DNA from: JB111 sp052093225
GTDB lineage: Bacteria; Actinomycetota; Actinomycetes; Actinomycetales; Actinomycetaceae
Direction: 5' to 3'
Length of the DNA: 64,000 nt
NCBI GenBank assembly: GCA_052093225.1
Contig: JBQDDG010000002.1
Span: forward strand, 42,145-106,144
The notes beneath the pieces are model-generated. The model was not told the DNA's origin and ran no database searches. It saw nothing but the letters and a program-made list of their open reading frames with translations. A program made the position numbers and the translations under genes. Shown here piece by piece: positions 17,068 through 26,000 of the stretch (the stretch's first letter is position 1; every line of letters starts with the position of its first letter).

Positions 17068-17355
17068 TCAGAGCCGGCCGAAGTGGGGCGGCACCTCGCG
17101 CAGGAGCCGTTCGTCCTCGGCCGACGTGCGCGCGGCGACACTCTCCCGGCCCCGGCGCCGACCGTCCTTCGTGGGCTGCGCGGCCGCGCCAGTTCCTTCC
17201 CCCGCGGGAAGCGCGCGGGTCGGTTCAGCGTCGTCGGCGCCGCCACGCGGTTCCGGCTCACCGAGCGCGTCCTCCGGGCGACCCAGCTCGCCCGACTCGA
17301 GCCGGGCCCGGTCCGCCCCGGACAGCGCGATCACCCGTCGGCTGCGCCGCGTCAC
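17068..17355 (-). CDS. Small hypothetical protein coupled to the helicase-like gene
   Basis: A 95-aa, mostly disordered, charged protein (GTG start) ending in DERLLREVPPHFGRL. No family is recognised. It is likely real because its GTG overlaps the TGA of the large upstream gene in a 4-nt GTGA junction, the classical arrangement for translational coupling in this genome. The conserved-looking C-terminal peptide may be a docking motif. It probably works with the upstream protein. Confidence 0.6.
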   Translation of the reverse strand: MTRRSRRVIALSGADRARLESGELGRPEDALGEPEPRGGADDAEPTRALPAGEGTGAAAQPTKDGRRRGRESVAARTSAEDERLLREVPPHFGRL

Positions 17356-20300
17356 GAGTCGGCCCCACCGCCCGGGTGACCACCGGTGTCACGCTCCGGG
17401 TCCCGCTCTGCCCCCTCGGCCGCCGCCGGCTCCTGGTCCTGCAGCTGGTCCACTCCCCCGGGCCCGCCCGCTGTCGCCCGACGCGCGGCGACCTCGTCGA
17501 GCACCACCCGACGCAGCCGGTCGGCCTCCGCCTGGGGGTCGAGGAAGACGGACACCGTGAAGGCGCGCTCGACCCGCCAGCCCGCGCGGGCCAGCACGAA
17601 GCCGCGGTCGAGGCGGCGGCGCAGGCTGTGTTCCCCGGCGTCCTCCCCGGCGTCCGTGAGCACTGCGACGAGCCGCTGGCCCGCCAGCTCCGGGTGACCG
17701 AGGGCGATCGGGACGTCGACGGCGCCCCGGAGGTTCTCCTCGACGACGAGCCCGAGCCCGCGCAGCCGGCGCACGAGGTCCCCGAGGATCGCCTCGGGCT
17801 CCTCGCCGACCGGCTCGTCGCCGGGCGACCCGGCGCCGGTCGGCTCGGTGCCGGTCGGCTCGGTGCCGGTCGGCTCGGTGCCGGCCGTCTCGGCCGCCGG
17901 TTCCTCGGCCACGCCCGCAGCCGGCTCCGGCGCCTCGACGCCGGGCGTTCCCATGCCGACCTCGCCGGTTCCGGGTGCATCGGTCGCGTTCCTGTCGGTA
18001 CCGGGCCCGTCGGTACCGGGCTCCTCACCGGAAGCGGCCTCGCCCTGGGCGGCCTCGTCCGATGCGGCCTCGCCCGGGCGGGCCACGTCCTGGGCAGCCT
18101 CCTCAGGGCGGTCAGCCAGCTCGAGCAGCTCGGCGAGCATGAGCGCGCCCTCGTGGTTGACGCGCGTGCGGTCGATGGCACCCGGGGCGATCGTCGAGAC
18201 CACCACGAGGCTCTCGCGCGGCGCGGCGAGCGCGGAGATCATCCGCGACCGGCCGACGGGCGAGGAGAGCTCGCCGAAGCGGTGGACGAACCGGCCGTGG
18301 GCGTTCGCCCCGAAGCCGACGGAGAGCACGACGACGTCGCGGCGCAGCCCGCCGGCGTCGGCGAGGTCGGCCACGACGAGCGGTTCGACGAGCCGCGGGT
18401 CCAGGGCCGCCTCGAGCGAGGGGTCCGACGACGCGGCCTGCGCGATCGCCTCGCGCACCCGCGCGGCGTGCCGCGGTGAGGGGGTGACGACGGCGATCGA
18501 CGAGAGCGGTCCGGCGTGCACCTCGCGCCGCACCACGTCGACCACGTGCGCCACCTCGGCGTCGACGGACTCGACGACCTCCTGGCCGGGGGCGGGCGTC
18601 CCGTAGCCCTCGACCCGTTCGAGCCGCACGCCGCCGTCGGTGCGTACCGACGGCACCGGCGCGACGACGCCCCCGTACCCGTGGTCGGCCAGCAGCGCGG
18701 CGGCACCCGGCACGAGCGGCCCCCGGACGGCGGGCAGCCCGACGACGGGGAGCACCTCGGCGAACGCGTGGGCCGCACCGGCCGTGTGGCGGCGCCTGTC
18801 CCCCACCACGACGACCTGCCGGGCCCGGCCGACGACGGAGACGACCTGGGCGAGCGGAAGCAGCTCGGTGCCGTGCAGGACGACGAGGTCCACCGTCGGG
18901 CCCGGGGGCAGGATCTGCGACGCGAGGAGCGGCGCCGACGCCCGCACCGGCCGGATCGTGGGGGCGACCTCCGGGTGCTCCGCGAGCGCGCGGCCGAGCG
19001 TGGCCCCGCGGTCCTCGGCGAGCCGCTCCCAGAGCTGCTTCGCCTGCGAGCGGTGGGTACGCACGGCATGACGCAGGCGCGCCGCCGCGGCGGCACGCAC
19101 CGCGGGCACCAGCGTGGCGCGCTGCTCGGCCTCGAGCCGCTCGAGGTCGGCGAGGTCGGCGGCGAGGGCGGCCGGGTCCCGTCCGGACAGTGCCGGCTCG
19201 TCGGCGAGGACCTGCTCGAGCACGGAGCTCCACCAGGCGAGGTCGAGCTCGTCGACGACGAGGTCGTCCGGCACCGCGCGCTCGACGAGGTCGTCGAGGA
19301 GCTCGCCGAGACCGTCCGCACGGAGCTCGTCGACGAGCCTGGTGCGCTCGGGCAGGGTGCGCAGCGCGGTCGTGTCCTCGGTCAGCGCGTCCATGCGGCG
19401 TCGGAGCCGGTCGAGCGGCAGGTCCTCGAGCGCGGTCTCCTCGATCGTGGGCAGGACCGCGTCGAGCGCGTGGACGTCCTCCGTGGTCTCCCGCTCGAGC
19501 TGCCGGATGTCGGCGAGCCCGTCGGGGAGCCGCGGCCAGCCGCCGCCCGTCGAGTGGCGCCGCCAGATCTCGCGCTGCTCCTGGACACGCACCAGCTCCG
19601 CGTGCAGGTCCGCCACCGAGCGACCCGGCCGGACCAGGTCCCGCGCCTGCCGCGCGAGTCGCCGGCGGGAGCCGGCCGCCATCTCGACCTCCTGGTGGCG
19701 GCGCTCCTGGCGCGGCGCCGTCGCGACCACCATGTCCGCCGCGGAGTGCTCGAAGATCTGGGGCAGGAAGACGTCGAGGGCGTCGGCGACGCCGTCGAGC
19801 ATCGAGAGCTGCTCACGCCATTCACGCAGGGTGGAGGCCTGCTTGAGGCCGGTCTGCACCGCCGTGCTGCGCACCAGGTCGTCGACGGCGGGGAGCTCGA
19901 CGCCGGCGAGCCGCTGGACCCGCTCGAGCGCGTCGCCGGCCTCCTGGACCGTGGTGAGACGGGCGCCGTACCAGGGCGTGTCGGACCTGCGCAGCGTGAA
20001 CGCCCCGAGCGCCGCCGCTCTCGCCAGGCGCGCGGAGGCCCCCGAGCGGGCATCACCGCCGAGGCCCTGCAGGTTCTCCCCCGAGACCCGGGCGCCCGTG
20101 CGCGGCCCGGGGTTCTTCGCTGTGAGCCGGGCGAGCGCCTCGAGCGCGTCGAACACCGAGACGCCCCAGCCCTCGTGCCGGCGGTGGAGCGAGTCGAGCT
20201 GCTGCCGCACGCCGGCGCGCTGGGTGCGCAGCTCGTCGCGGGTGCGGGCGACGGCCGTCTCATCGACGACGACCGCCGGGGCCTCCATGCCGCGCCGGAT

Positions 20301-21713
20301 CGACCGGGAGGCCTCCTCGCGCCACCCGCCGTCGGCGCGCAGGTCGAGCACCAGCTCCCCGAGACCCAGCTCGTGGAGATGGGCGACCGTGGAACGTCCG
20401 GTACGACGGTCGCCGGGGACGTAGGTGACGGTGCGGCCGTCCGCGGCGGCGCGGGCAAGGATCGCGGCGACCACGCCGACGTCGTCGGAGCCCGGGGGCG
20501 CGTCGACGACGAGCTGGTGGCCCTCCGAGACGAGCCGGACCGCGCGCTCGCCGGCCACCTCGACGTCCCCGACGGCCTGCTCGCCGTCGGGGTCGGGGTC
20601 GGTCCCGTCGTCCGGCGGGAGCCGTGTCTCGAGCGCCGCCCGGGCGGCGGCGTCCCCGGCGAGGGCGGAGACGACGTCGGACGACGCGAGGTAGGGGACC
20701 ATCGCGCGGAGGTCCTCGACCGCGACCTGGCCGGGGTGGAGGAACGTGCCGACGACGACGCGGTCCTCGATCTCGAGGCCCGGCAGGTAGCGACCGACGA
20801 GCTCGGCGACGGCGAGGAGCGACTCGCGCTGGCTCGAGGCCGGGCCGAACGACGGCAGGTGGTCGGCCACCTCCCCCGGCAGGCCGGCCTCGGCCAGCGC
20901 GCGGGCGAGCACCGGGTTGATCTCCACGGTCCGCTCGAGAGTGAGCTCGACCTCGCCGTCCGCGGACACCGGTTCGAGCCGGACACCGCGCAGGAAGACC
21001 GGTGTGCGGATCGTCCGTACGAGCGGCGGCTCCACGCCCGCCGCGCCGCCGTCCCACCCGTCCGGCGCGGCGGCGGGGTCCACGCCCACGCCCGGCTCGC
21101 CGTCGGCGGTGACCCTGGGGGGCAGGGCGGACCAGGTGGCGACCCCGGTGGCGAGGTAGGTCGGGGCGACCCCGAAGCGCTGGGCGAGGTCCTCGGCCCG
21201 GGCACGCACCGCGCGGGCGTCGTGGTGGGCGGCCGCCGAGGCCTGGGACTCGCGGACCAGGTTGGACAGCCGGGTGGGCCGGCCGGCGTAGAGCTGGGCC
21301 GTGCCGCCGGGGTGGGCGTGCGTGAGGTCGAGGACGGCCTCGCCCAGGTCGTCGTCGTCCCCGAGCCCCTCGGCCCCGAGGGCGGTGAGGTCGGCGATCC
21401 ACCGTTCGACGGCGCGGGCGACCGTGCCGGTCCGCGACGGGAGTGCGGAGGCGGGCGACGCGTCGCTCTCGCGCGAGGCCGGCGACGCAGCGGCGTCAGC
21501 GGCCGGCGTGGCGTCTCCTGCGGCGGGCGTGGCTCCGGCGTCAGCGGCGGGCGAGGTTCCGGCCGCCGCCCCGGGAGCCGTCCCTGCGTCCTGCCCGGGT
21601 GCGGCGGGGCCTGCGGGGGTGTCGCGGCCCGGCGTCCCGCCGCCCTCGCGCACCGCGCGTGAACGGTCGCTGTCCCGGCCGCGGCGGAAGGGCGGGATCG
21701 GCGGTGGCGTCAT
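17352..21713 (-). CDS. Large SF1-helicase-related protein with degenerate motifs and REase-like tail
   Basis: A 1453-aa protein. Residues about 10-90 are Ala/Gly/Pro/Asp-rich. The region around 395-420 (QLVVDAPPGSDDVGVVAAI) sits where an SF1 AAA helicase has its P-loop but lacks the GKT. Residues about 440-900 are a helical insertion like the stalk of DUF4011/AAA_11-AAA_12 proteins. Around 955-975 TVDLVVLHGTELLPLAQVVS and RQVVVVGDRRR match the Walker B and GD(R)xQ region without the DExx acids. Around 1100-1150 VVVLSVGFGAN and SALAAPRESLVVVS match helicase motifs V-VI. A repetitive EPTGT linker precedes a C-terminal domain (about 1325-1415, LDRGFVLARAGWRVERAF) resembling an MTES_1575-type REase fold with altered catalytic residues. 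It is probably a non-catalytic scaffold derived from a helicase-nuclease. Confidence 0.65.
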   Translation of the reverse strand: MTPPPIPPFRRGRDSDRSRAVREGGGTPGRDTPAGPAAPGQDAGTAPGAAAGTSPAADAGATPAAGDATPAADAAASPASRESDASPASALPSRTGTVARAVERWIADLTALGAEGLGDDDDLGEAVLDLTHAHPGGTAQLYAGRPTRLSNLVRESQASAAAHHDARAVRARAEDLAQRFGVAPTYLATGVATWSALPPRVTADGEPGVGVDPAAAPDGWDGGAAGVEPPLVRTIRTPVFLRGVRLEPVSADGEVELTLERTVEINPVLARALAEAGLPGEVADHLPSFGPASSQRESLLAVAELVGRYLPGLEIEDRVVVGTFLHPGQVAVEDLRAMVPYLASSDVVSALAGDAAARAALETRLPPDDGTDPDPDGEQAVGDVEVAGERAVRLVSEGHQLVVDAPPGSDDVGVVAAILARAAADGRTVTYVPGDRRTGRSTVAHLHELGLGELVLDLRADGGWREEASRSIRRGMEAPAVVVDETAVARTRDELRTQRAGVRQQLDSLHRRHEGWGVSVFDALEALARLTAKNPGPRTGARVSGENLQGLGGDARSGASARLARAAALGAFTLRRSDTPWYGARLTTVQEAGDALERVQRLAGVELPAVDDLVRSTAVQTGLKQASTLREWREQLSMLDGVADALDVFLPQIFEHSAADMVVATAPRQERRHQEVEMAAGSRRRLARQARDLVRPGRSVADLHAELVRVQEQREIWRRHSTGGGWPRLPDGLADIRQLERETTEDVHALDAVLPTIEETALEDLPLDRLRRRMDALTEDTTALRTLPERTRLVDELRADGLGELLDDLVERAVPDDLVVDELDLAWWSSVLEQVLADEPALSGRDPAALAADLADLERLEAEQRATLVPAVRAAAAARLRHAVRTHRSQAKQLWERLAEDRGATLGRALAEHPEVAPTIRPVRASAPLLASQILPPGPTVDLVVLHGTELLPLAQVVSVVGRARQVVVVGDRRRHTAGAAHAFAEVLPVVGLPAVRGPLVPGAAALLADHGYGGVVAPVPSVRTDGGVRLERVEGYGTPAPGQEVVESVDAEVAHVVDVVRREVHAGPLSSIAVVTPSPRHAARVREAIAQAASSDPSLEAALDPRLVEPLVVADLADAGGLRRDVVVLSVGFGANAHGRFVHRFGELSSPVGRSRMISALAAPRESLVVVSTIAPGAIDRTRVNHEGALMLAELLELADRPEEAAQDVARPGEAASDEAAQGEAASGEEPGTDGPGTDRNATDAPGTGEVGMGTPGVEAPEPAAGVAEEPAAETAGTEPTGTEPTGTEPTGAGSPGDEPVGEEPEAILGDLVRRLRGLGLVVEENLRGAVDVPIALGHPELAGQRLVAVLTDAGEDAGEHSLRRRLDRGFVLARAGWRVERAFTVSVFLDPQAEADRLRRVVLDEVAARRATAGGPGGVDQLQDQEPAAAEGAERDPERDTGGHPGGGADS
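17835..17879. repeat. 3 x 15-bp exact tandem repeat
   Basis: The unit GCCGGTCGGCTCGGT is repeated three times in the linker of the helicase-like gene, encoding EPTGT units on the minus strand. In-frame length makes it prone to copy-number change without frameshift. Confidence 0.9.
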
Positions 21714-21806
21714 CCCACCAGGGTAGGCGGGCGGAGCGGTGCGGCGACGGAGCGTCGAGGTGATGTCGCGGGCGTCGGACGGCGTCGTCGGGGTCCGGAC
21801 ATGGAA

Positions 21807-21847
21807 ACGGAGCGTGACGCGCAGGGGGGGCAGGCGTCACGCTCCGT
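21807..21847 (-). terminator. Hairpin downstream of tRNA-Arg
   Basis: A perfect 14-bp inverted repeat (ACGGAGCGTGACGC and its complement) around a 13-nt G-rich loop, followed on the minus strand by TTTCC. It lies 95 nt past the tRNA 3' end. Confidence 0.75.
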
Positions 21848-21942
21848 CAGAAACCATGATGCCGACTCATCGAGGTGGGCGCAAGTCCCTGATGTGCGGC
21901 GAGCCGTAGATCACGTCGTGGCGCGGAGGCGACGGCGTGCGG

Positions 21943-22015
21943 TGCCCTCGGGCGGATTCGAACCGCCGACACCCGCTTTAGGAGAGCGGTGCTCTATCCC
22001 CTGAGCTACGAAGGC
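21943..22015 (-). tRNA. tRNA-Arg (anticodon CCT)
   Basis: A full cloverleaf: acceptor GCCTTCG/CGAGGGC, D loop with AGGGGATA, anticodon stem CCGCT/AGCGG around CTCCTAA (CCT at 34-36, reading AGG), and T arm GGCGG-TTCGAAT-CCGCC. The discriminator is A. The CCA is not encoded (the following bases are CCG). Confidence 0.96.
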
Positions 22016-22172
22016 GGGATGGCCGATCAAGGATAGCGCCGCGGGCCCCGGACGGACCATGGCGCGGGTCCACGATGTGACCGGAACCCGGACAGCCCGC
22101 CCCCCGGGCGCACGGGATGTGGCAGGCTTCACGGACGGCGCAACGACGCGCCACGTATCACCGGGGGCAGAC

Positions 22173-22739
22173 ATGCGGGCAACCGTCACCACCACCGAGA
22201 CCACGGTCGTGGTCGAGAGCGTCCTGGACGCGCCGCTCGGGGCCGTCTGGCGGGTGCTGTCCACACCTGCGCTCCACGTCGCGGCCGATGCGAGCGACAT
22301 GCTGCGCGGCGCACGTTCCCCCCGACCGATCGAGGCCCTCGGCGACCAGTTCACGATGGACATGCAGCAGGGCCAGGAGGGCCCGCACTACGTCACCGTC
22401 AACACGGTGAGCGACTTCGTCCCCGGCCGCTCGATCGGCTGGGTGGTCAACACGCCCGGGCAGCGCCTTGGCTGGGGCTGGCGCTACGACCTCGCGGCGG
22501 CCGGGCCGGCCGACATGCGCACCCGCACGCGGCTCACGTACCACTGGGGCGACGCCGATCCCGAGGCGCTCGAGTCCCTCGGGCGCCCCATGCCCGTGAT
22601 CCCGGCCGAGGTCCTCGTCCGCAGCCTCGAGCTGCTCGAGGTCGAGGCCGCGCTCACCCCCGCCCCGGACGAGGGGACGGTCGACCCGGCCGTGCCTGCC
22701 CCGGCCGGGACGACCGACGTCGGTGGCGCGGTGACGTGA
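22173..22739 (+). CDS. SRPBCC (START/Bet v 1-like) domain protein
   Basis: A 188-aa protein with the SRPBCC opening strand VVVESVLDAPLGAVWRVLSTPALH, a middle IGWVVNTPGQRLGWGWRYDL, and a long C-terminal helix (AEVLVRSLELLEVEAAL), forming a hydrophobic-ligand cavity. The ligand is unknown. The start ATG at 22173 follows GGGGG, and the upstream in-frame extension has no site. Its TGA overlaps the ATG of the transaminase gene (TGATG), so the two are co-expressed. Confidence 0.75.
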   Translation: MRATVTTTETTVVVESVLDAPLGAVWRVLSTPALHVAADASDMLRGARSPRPIEALGDQFTMDMQQGQEGPHYVTVNTVSDFVPGRSIGWVVNTPGQRLGWGWRYDLAAAGPADMRTRTRLTYHWGDADPEALESLGRPMPVIPAEVLVRSLELLEVEAALTPAPDEGTVDPAVPAPAGTTDVGGAVT

Positions 22740-23929
22740 TGTCGCACGGCCACCTCGCGCGCAACTACCACCCGCTCGGCATCCGCATCGTGCAGGCCGA
22801 GGGCGCGCGGGTCGTCGCGGCCGACGGGGCCACCTACCTCGACTTCCTCGCCGGCTACTCGGCCCTGAACTTCGGGCACCGCCACCCCGGGCTCCTCGGC
22901 GCCGCCCGCCGTCAGCTCGAGCGCTCGACCCTCGTCTCGCGCGCCTTCGAGCACGACCTCCTCGAGCCGTTCGCACAGGCACTGTGCGAGCTCACCGGCA
23001 CGGAGATGATGCTGCCGATGAACACCGGGGCGGAGGCCGTCGAGTCCGCGATCAAGGTGGCGCGCCGGTGGGGCCAGGAGGTCAGGGGCGTCGATCCCTC
23101 GCGCGCGAGCATCGTCGTCGCGCAGGACAACTTCCACGGCCGCACGACGACGATCGTCTCCTTCTCGTCCGACCCGCTCGCCCGTGACGGGTACGGCCCC
23201 TACACGCCGGGCTTCCGCTCCGTCCCCTTCGGCGACGCGGACGCCCTCGCCGCCGCGGTCGACGAGCACACGGTGGCCGTCCTGCTCGAGCCGGTCCAGG
23301 GCGAGGCCGGGGTCGTCGTCCCGCCCGACGGCTACCTGGCCGCGACCCGGGAGATCACCGACCGTGCCGGCGCCCTGCTCGTCCTCGACGAGATCCAGTC
23401 CGGGCTGGGACGGACCGGGCACACCCTCGCCCAGGAGCGCGAGGGCGTGCACGCCGACCTCACCACGCTCGGGAAGGCCCTCGGCGGCGGCATCGTGCCG
23501 GTGAGCGCCGTCGTCGGCCGCAGGGACGTCCTCGGCGTGCTCACCCCCGGGTCCCACGGCTCCACGTTCGGGGGCAACCCGCTGGCGTGCGCGATCGGCC
23601 TGGCCGTCGTCGACCTGCTCGCCCCGGGCGACGTGCAGGCTCGCGCGGGCGAGCTCGGCGAGGTGCTCGGTGAGCGGCTCGACGCCTGGGTGGGCGACGG
23701 ACTGCTCACCGCCGCCCGCCGGGTCGGCCTGTGGGCGGGGCTCGACGTCGCGGAGGACCTCGGCGTCGACGGTCACGGCCTGTCCGAGGCGCTCGCCGCC
23801 CGCGGCGTGCTGACGAAGGACACCCACGGCAGGACGATCCGGCTCTCCCCGCCGCTGACCATCACGGACGACGAGCTCGCGGAGGGCCTCGACGCCGTCG
23901 GGGACACGCTCCGCGAGCTGCGCGGCTGA
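22739..23929 (+). CDS. rocD: Class III aminotransferase, ornithine--oxo-acid transaminase (RocD-like)
   Basis: A PLP enzyme of fold type I that transfers the delta-amino group of ornithine to 2-oxoglutarate, giving glutamate semialdehyde. It shows NYHPLGIRIVQAEG, FLAGYSALNFGHRHP, the PLP phosphate site NTGAEAVESAIKVAR, and FHGRTTTIVSFSSDP with DGYGPYTPGF, which are ornithine-aminotransferase hallmarks. The PLP-binding Asp lies in LLVLDEIQSGLGRTG and the Schiff-base Lys in TTLGKALGGG. Length 396 aa is normal. The ATG overlaps the previous stop (TGATG); an alternative GTG lies one codon earlier. The specific substrate is inferred from motif similarity. Confidence 0.85.
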   Translation: MSHGHLARNYHPLGIRIVQAEGARVVAADGATYLDFLAGYSALNFGHRHPGLLGAARRQLERSTLVSRAFEHDLLEPFAQALCELTGTEMMLPMNTGAEAVESAIKVARRWGQEVRGVDPSRASIVVAQDNFHGRTTTIVSFSSDPLARDGYGPYTPGFRSVPFGDADALAAAVDEHTVAVLLEPVQGEAGVVVPPDGYLAATREITDRAGALLVLDEIQSGLGRTGHTLAQEREGVHADLTTLGKALGGGIVPVSAVVGRRDVLGVLTPGSHGSTFGGNPLACAIGLAVVDLLAPGDVQARAGELGEVLGERLDAWVGDGLLTAARRVGLWAGLDVAEDLGVDGHGLSEALAARGVLTKDTHGRTIRLSPPLTITDDELAEGLDAVGDTLRELRG

Positions 23930-23968
23930 CCACCCCCGGCGGACCGAGGGCGGTCGTCGGCTCCCGGG

Positions 23969-24877
23969 TCAGGCCCCCTGGCCGTCCGGGGCGAGGTCGA
24001 CGACCTCCGCGCGCGACGGCGTGACGATGACGGGGCACGCGGCCTGCGAGAGCACCGCCTGCGAGGTCGAGCCGAGCACCAGCCCGGCGAAGCCTCCGCG
24101 CCCGCGGCTGCCGACCACCAGCGCGTCGACCTGGTGGGAGAGCTCGGAGAGCACGGCCGCCGGGTTGCCGTCGACCGCCTGCCGGTGGACGGTGATGTCC
24201 CGCCCGGCGATGATCGGCTCGACCACCTCGTCGATCGACGAGCGCACGTCCCGCAGGATCTCCTCGTGGTCCACCGTGGACGGGAGCCACGCCATCGCCG
24301 AGGCCCCGGAGGTCAGCGGGACCGCCGCCACGGCGTGGACCTCGGCGCCGAACGCCTCGGCGAGGGCGAGCGCGGTCGTCACGGCGTGCTTGGCCGCCGG
24401 CGACCCGTCCACCCCCACGGCGATCTTGCGCATCGGCACGAAGGGCCGCTCCCCCACGGCCGGGACCACGACGGCCGGGCTGAACGCGTGCGCCGGCACC
24501 GCGGACGGCACGGCGCCGAGCAGGCGGTCGGCGAACCCCCCGCCGCCACGGGTCCCGCACACGACCGCGCGGGCGGTCCTCGAGAGCTCGATGAGGATCC
24601 CCGACGGGTCCCCCGGGTCCACCGACGTGCGCACCGGGACGCCGTGGTGCGCGACGCGGGCGGCGGCGTCGTCGACGACGGCCTGCGCCCCCTCGCGCAC
24701 GGTCGCCTCGTCGATCACCACCGTCCCGGCACGGCCGTTGGCGATGTAGCTGGGCAGGCGGTACGCGCAGACGATGTGCAGGCCGAGGCCCCGCACCTTG
24801 GCGACCGCCGCCGACCACTCCAGGGCACCGAGGCTGATCTCCGAGCCGTCGACGCCGACCACGAGTTCCTGAGTCAT
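23969..24877 (-). CDS. Universal stress protein with two Usp domains
   Basis: A 302-aa protein with tandem UspA domains. Each begins with a VVGVDGS strand (ELVVGVDGSEIS and KIAVGVDGSPAA). The second domain keeps the ATP-binding pattern GSRGRGGFAGLVLGSTS; the first has CGTRGGGGFADRLLGAVPS, also close to GxxG-x9-GS/T. Tandem ATP-binding Usps in actinobacteria are linked to hypoxia, stationary phase and growth control. The ATG is preceded by AAGGGTGAG. It is monocistronic. Confidence 0.93.
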   Translation of the reverse strand: MTQELVVGVDGSEISLGALEWSAAVAKVRGLGLHIVCAYRLPSYIANGRAGTVVIDEATVREGAQAVVDDAAARVAHHGVPVRTSVDPGDPSGILIELSRTARAVVCGTRGGGGFADRLLGAVPSAVPAHAFSPAVVVPAVGERPFVPMRKIAVGVDGSPAAKHAVTTALALAEAFGAEVHAVAAVPLTSGASAMAWLPSTVDHEEILRDVRSSIDEVVEPIIAGRDITVHRQAVDGNPAAVLSELSHQVDALVVGSRGRGGFAGLVLGSTSQAVLSQAACPVIVTPSRAEVVDLAPDGQGA

Positions 24878-24984
24878 GACGCTCACCCTTCGTCGATGTG
24901 TGCGTCCTCCCATTGTGCCGCCTCGACGCCGGTCCGAGGGCGGACCAAGGTCACGAATGAGGATCTACGCGCACGCCGGCGGGA

Positions 24985-25026
24985 ACGACGACGCCCCGCC
25001 CCGCTCGAGGCGGGACGGGGCGTCGT
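24985..25026 (-). terminator. Terminator hairpin after the NlpC/P60 pair
   Basis: A 17-bp stem (ACGACGCCCCG... with one mismatch) around TCGA, 13 nt beyond the stop of the leftward-transcribed hydrolase. There is no T tract. Confidence 0.7.
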
Positions 25027-25038
25027 GGGTGGTGCGGG

Positions 25039-25997
25039 TCAGCCGACGCGGATGTACGTCGGCGCGCCGCCGGCCCAGGAGTTCGGGCCCACGGTGGTCC
25101 CCATGCCCGGGTTCCAGGCCGCGACGTTCTGGCCGTTGCCGAGGTAGATGGCGACGTGGCCGGGCCAGTACATGATGTCGCCCGGACGCGCCTGCGACGC
25201 AGGGACGCGGGTGCCGGCGGAGAGCACCGCGGACGGCGTGCTGCCGACCTCGTAACCGAGCTGGCGGTAGACGTAGCTGACGAAACCGATGCAGTCCCAG
25301 CCGGACGGGCTCGTGCCACCCCAGACGTAGGGCGCACCGGTGTAGGAGAGAGCGATCGAGACTGCCGCGTTGCCGGAACCGCTCGCGGCAGGAGCCGGGG
25401 CGCTCTCGGCGGCCGGGGCGGCCTGCTGCTCGGTCTGCGCCGGGGCGGCCTCGGCCGCGGGCTCCGGCGCGGCGACGCGCTCGTCGGTGCGGGAGGCCGC
25501 AGCCTCCTCGCGGACCTCGGGCTCGGGCTCGACCTCGGGGGCCGGCTCGACCTCGGGGGCCGGCTCGGGCTCCGGGGCGGGCTCGGGAGCCGCGGTGGNN
25601 NNNNNNNNNNNNNNNNNNNNNNNNNNNNNNNNNNNNNNNNNNNNNNNNNNNNNNNNNNNNNNNNNNNNNNNNNNNNNNNNNNNNNNNNNNNNNNNNNNGG
25701 CTCGACCTCGGGGGCCGGCTCGGGCTCCGGGGCGGGCTCGGGAGCCGCGGTGGCCTCGGCGGTGCCGAAGACCGACGCGGTCTCGACGTCGTAGCTCGCC
25801 TCGGGGCTGACCGTGAGCGGGGCGTTGGTCGGGGTGACCCGGTCCGTGACCGAGGTGGCGCGGTCCTGGGTCTTGTTCGTGTCGACGGCCGGGTCGGCCG
25901 CGGCGGAGGACGCGGCGACGGCGACGACCATCGAGGCGGAGATGGCGGCGACGGCGCTCCGGCGCGCAGCGGTGCTCGTGAACGTGGAGTTGGCCAT
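25039..25997 (-). CDS. Secreted NlpC/P60 cell-wall hydrolase, second of the tandem pair
   Basis: A signal peptide (AVAAISASMVVAVAASSAAA), a Glu/Pro/Ala-rich linker, then a C-terminal NlpC/P60 domain. The domain has GAPYVWGGTSPSGWDC with the catalytic Cys, and RPGDIMYWPGHVAIYLGNGQ with the catalytic His. These hydrolases cut peptidoglycan stem peptides. The 100-N gap falls in the linker and the two halves are in different frames. Removing the Ns plus one of the two flanking 55-bp copies (155 bp) brings both halves into one frame, giving about 267 aa. The Cys is followed by Ile instead of the usual Ser (WDCIGF). The start lies 3 nt after the stop of the upstream paralogue, so it is in the same operon and under the riboswitch. 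Confidence 0.85.
25544..25753. repeat. 55-bp exact duplication flanking a 100-N assembly gap
   Basis: Bases 25544-25598 and 25699-25753 are identical, and the Ns at 25599-25698 separate them. This is the signature of two contigs that overlap by one k-mer length and were joined without merging. The duplication is therefore an assembly artefact. Confidence 0.9.
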
Positions 25998-26000
25998 GGG

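Noticed and set aside
18516..21662. 1048-codon plus-strand frame
   Set aside because: It is antisense to the helicase-like gene, whose helicase-like motifs, start and coupled downstream gene are coherent; the plus frame shows no domain.
25544..25753. Biological duplication around the Ns
   Set aside because: Exact 55-bp identity at both gaps in the window, with Ns of the standard 100 length, fits a contig-overlap artefact.
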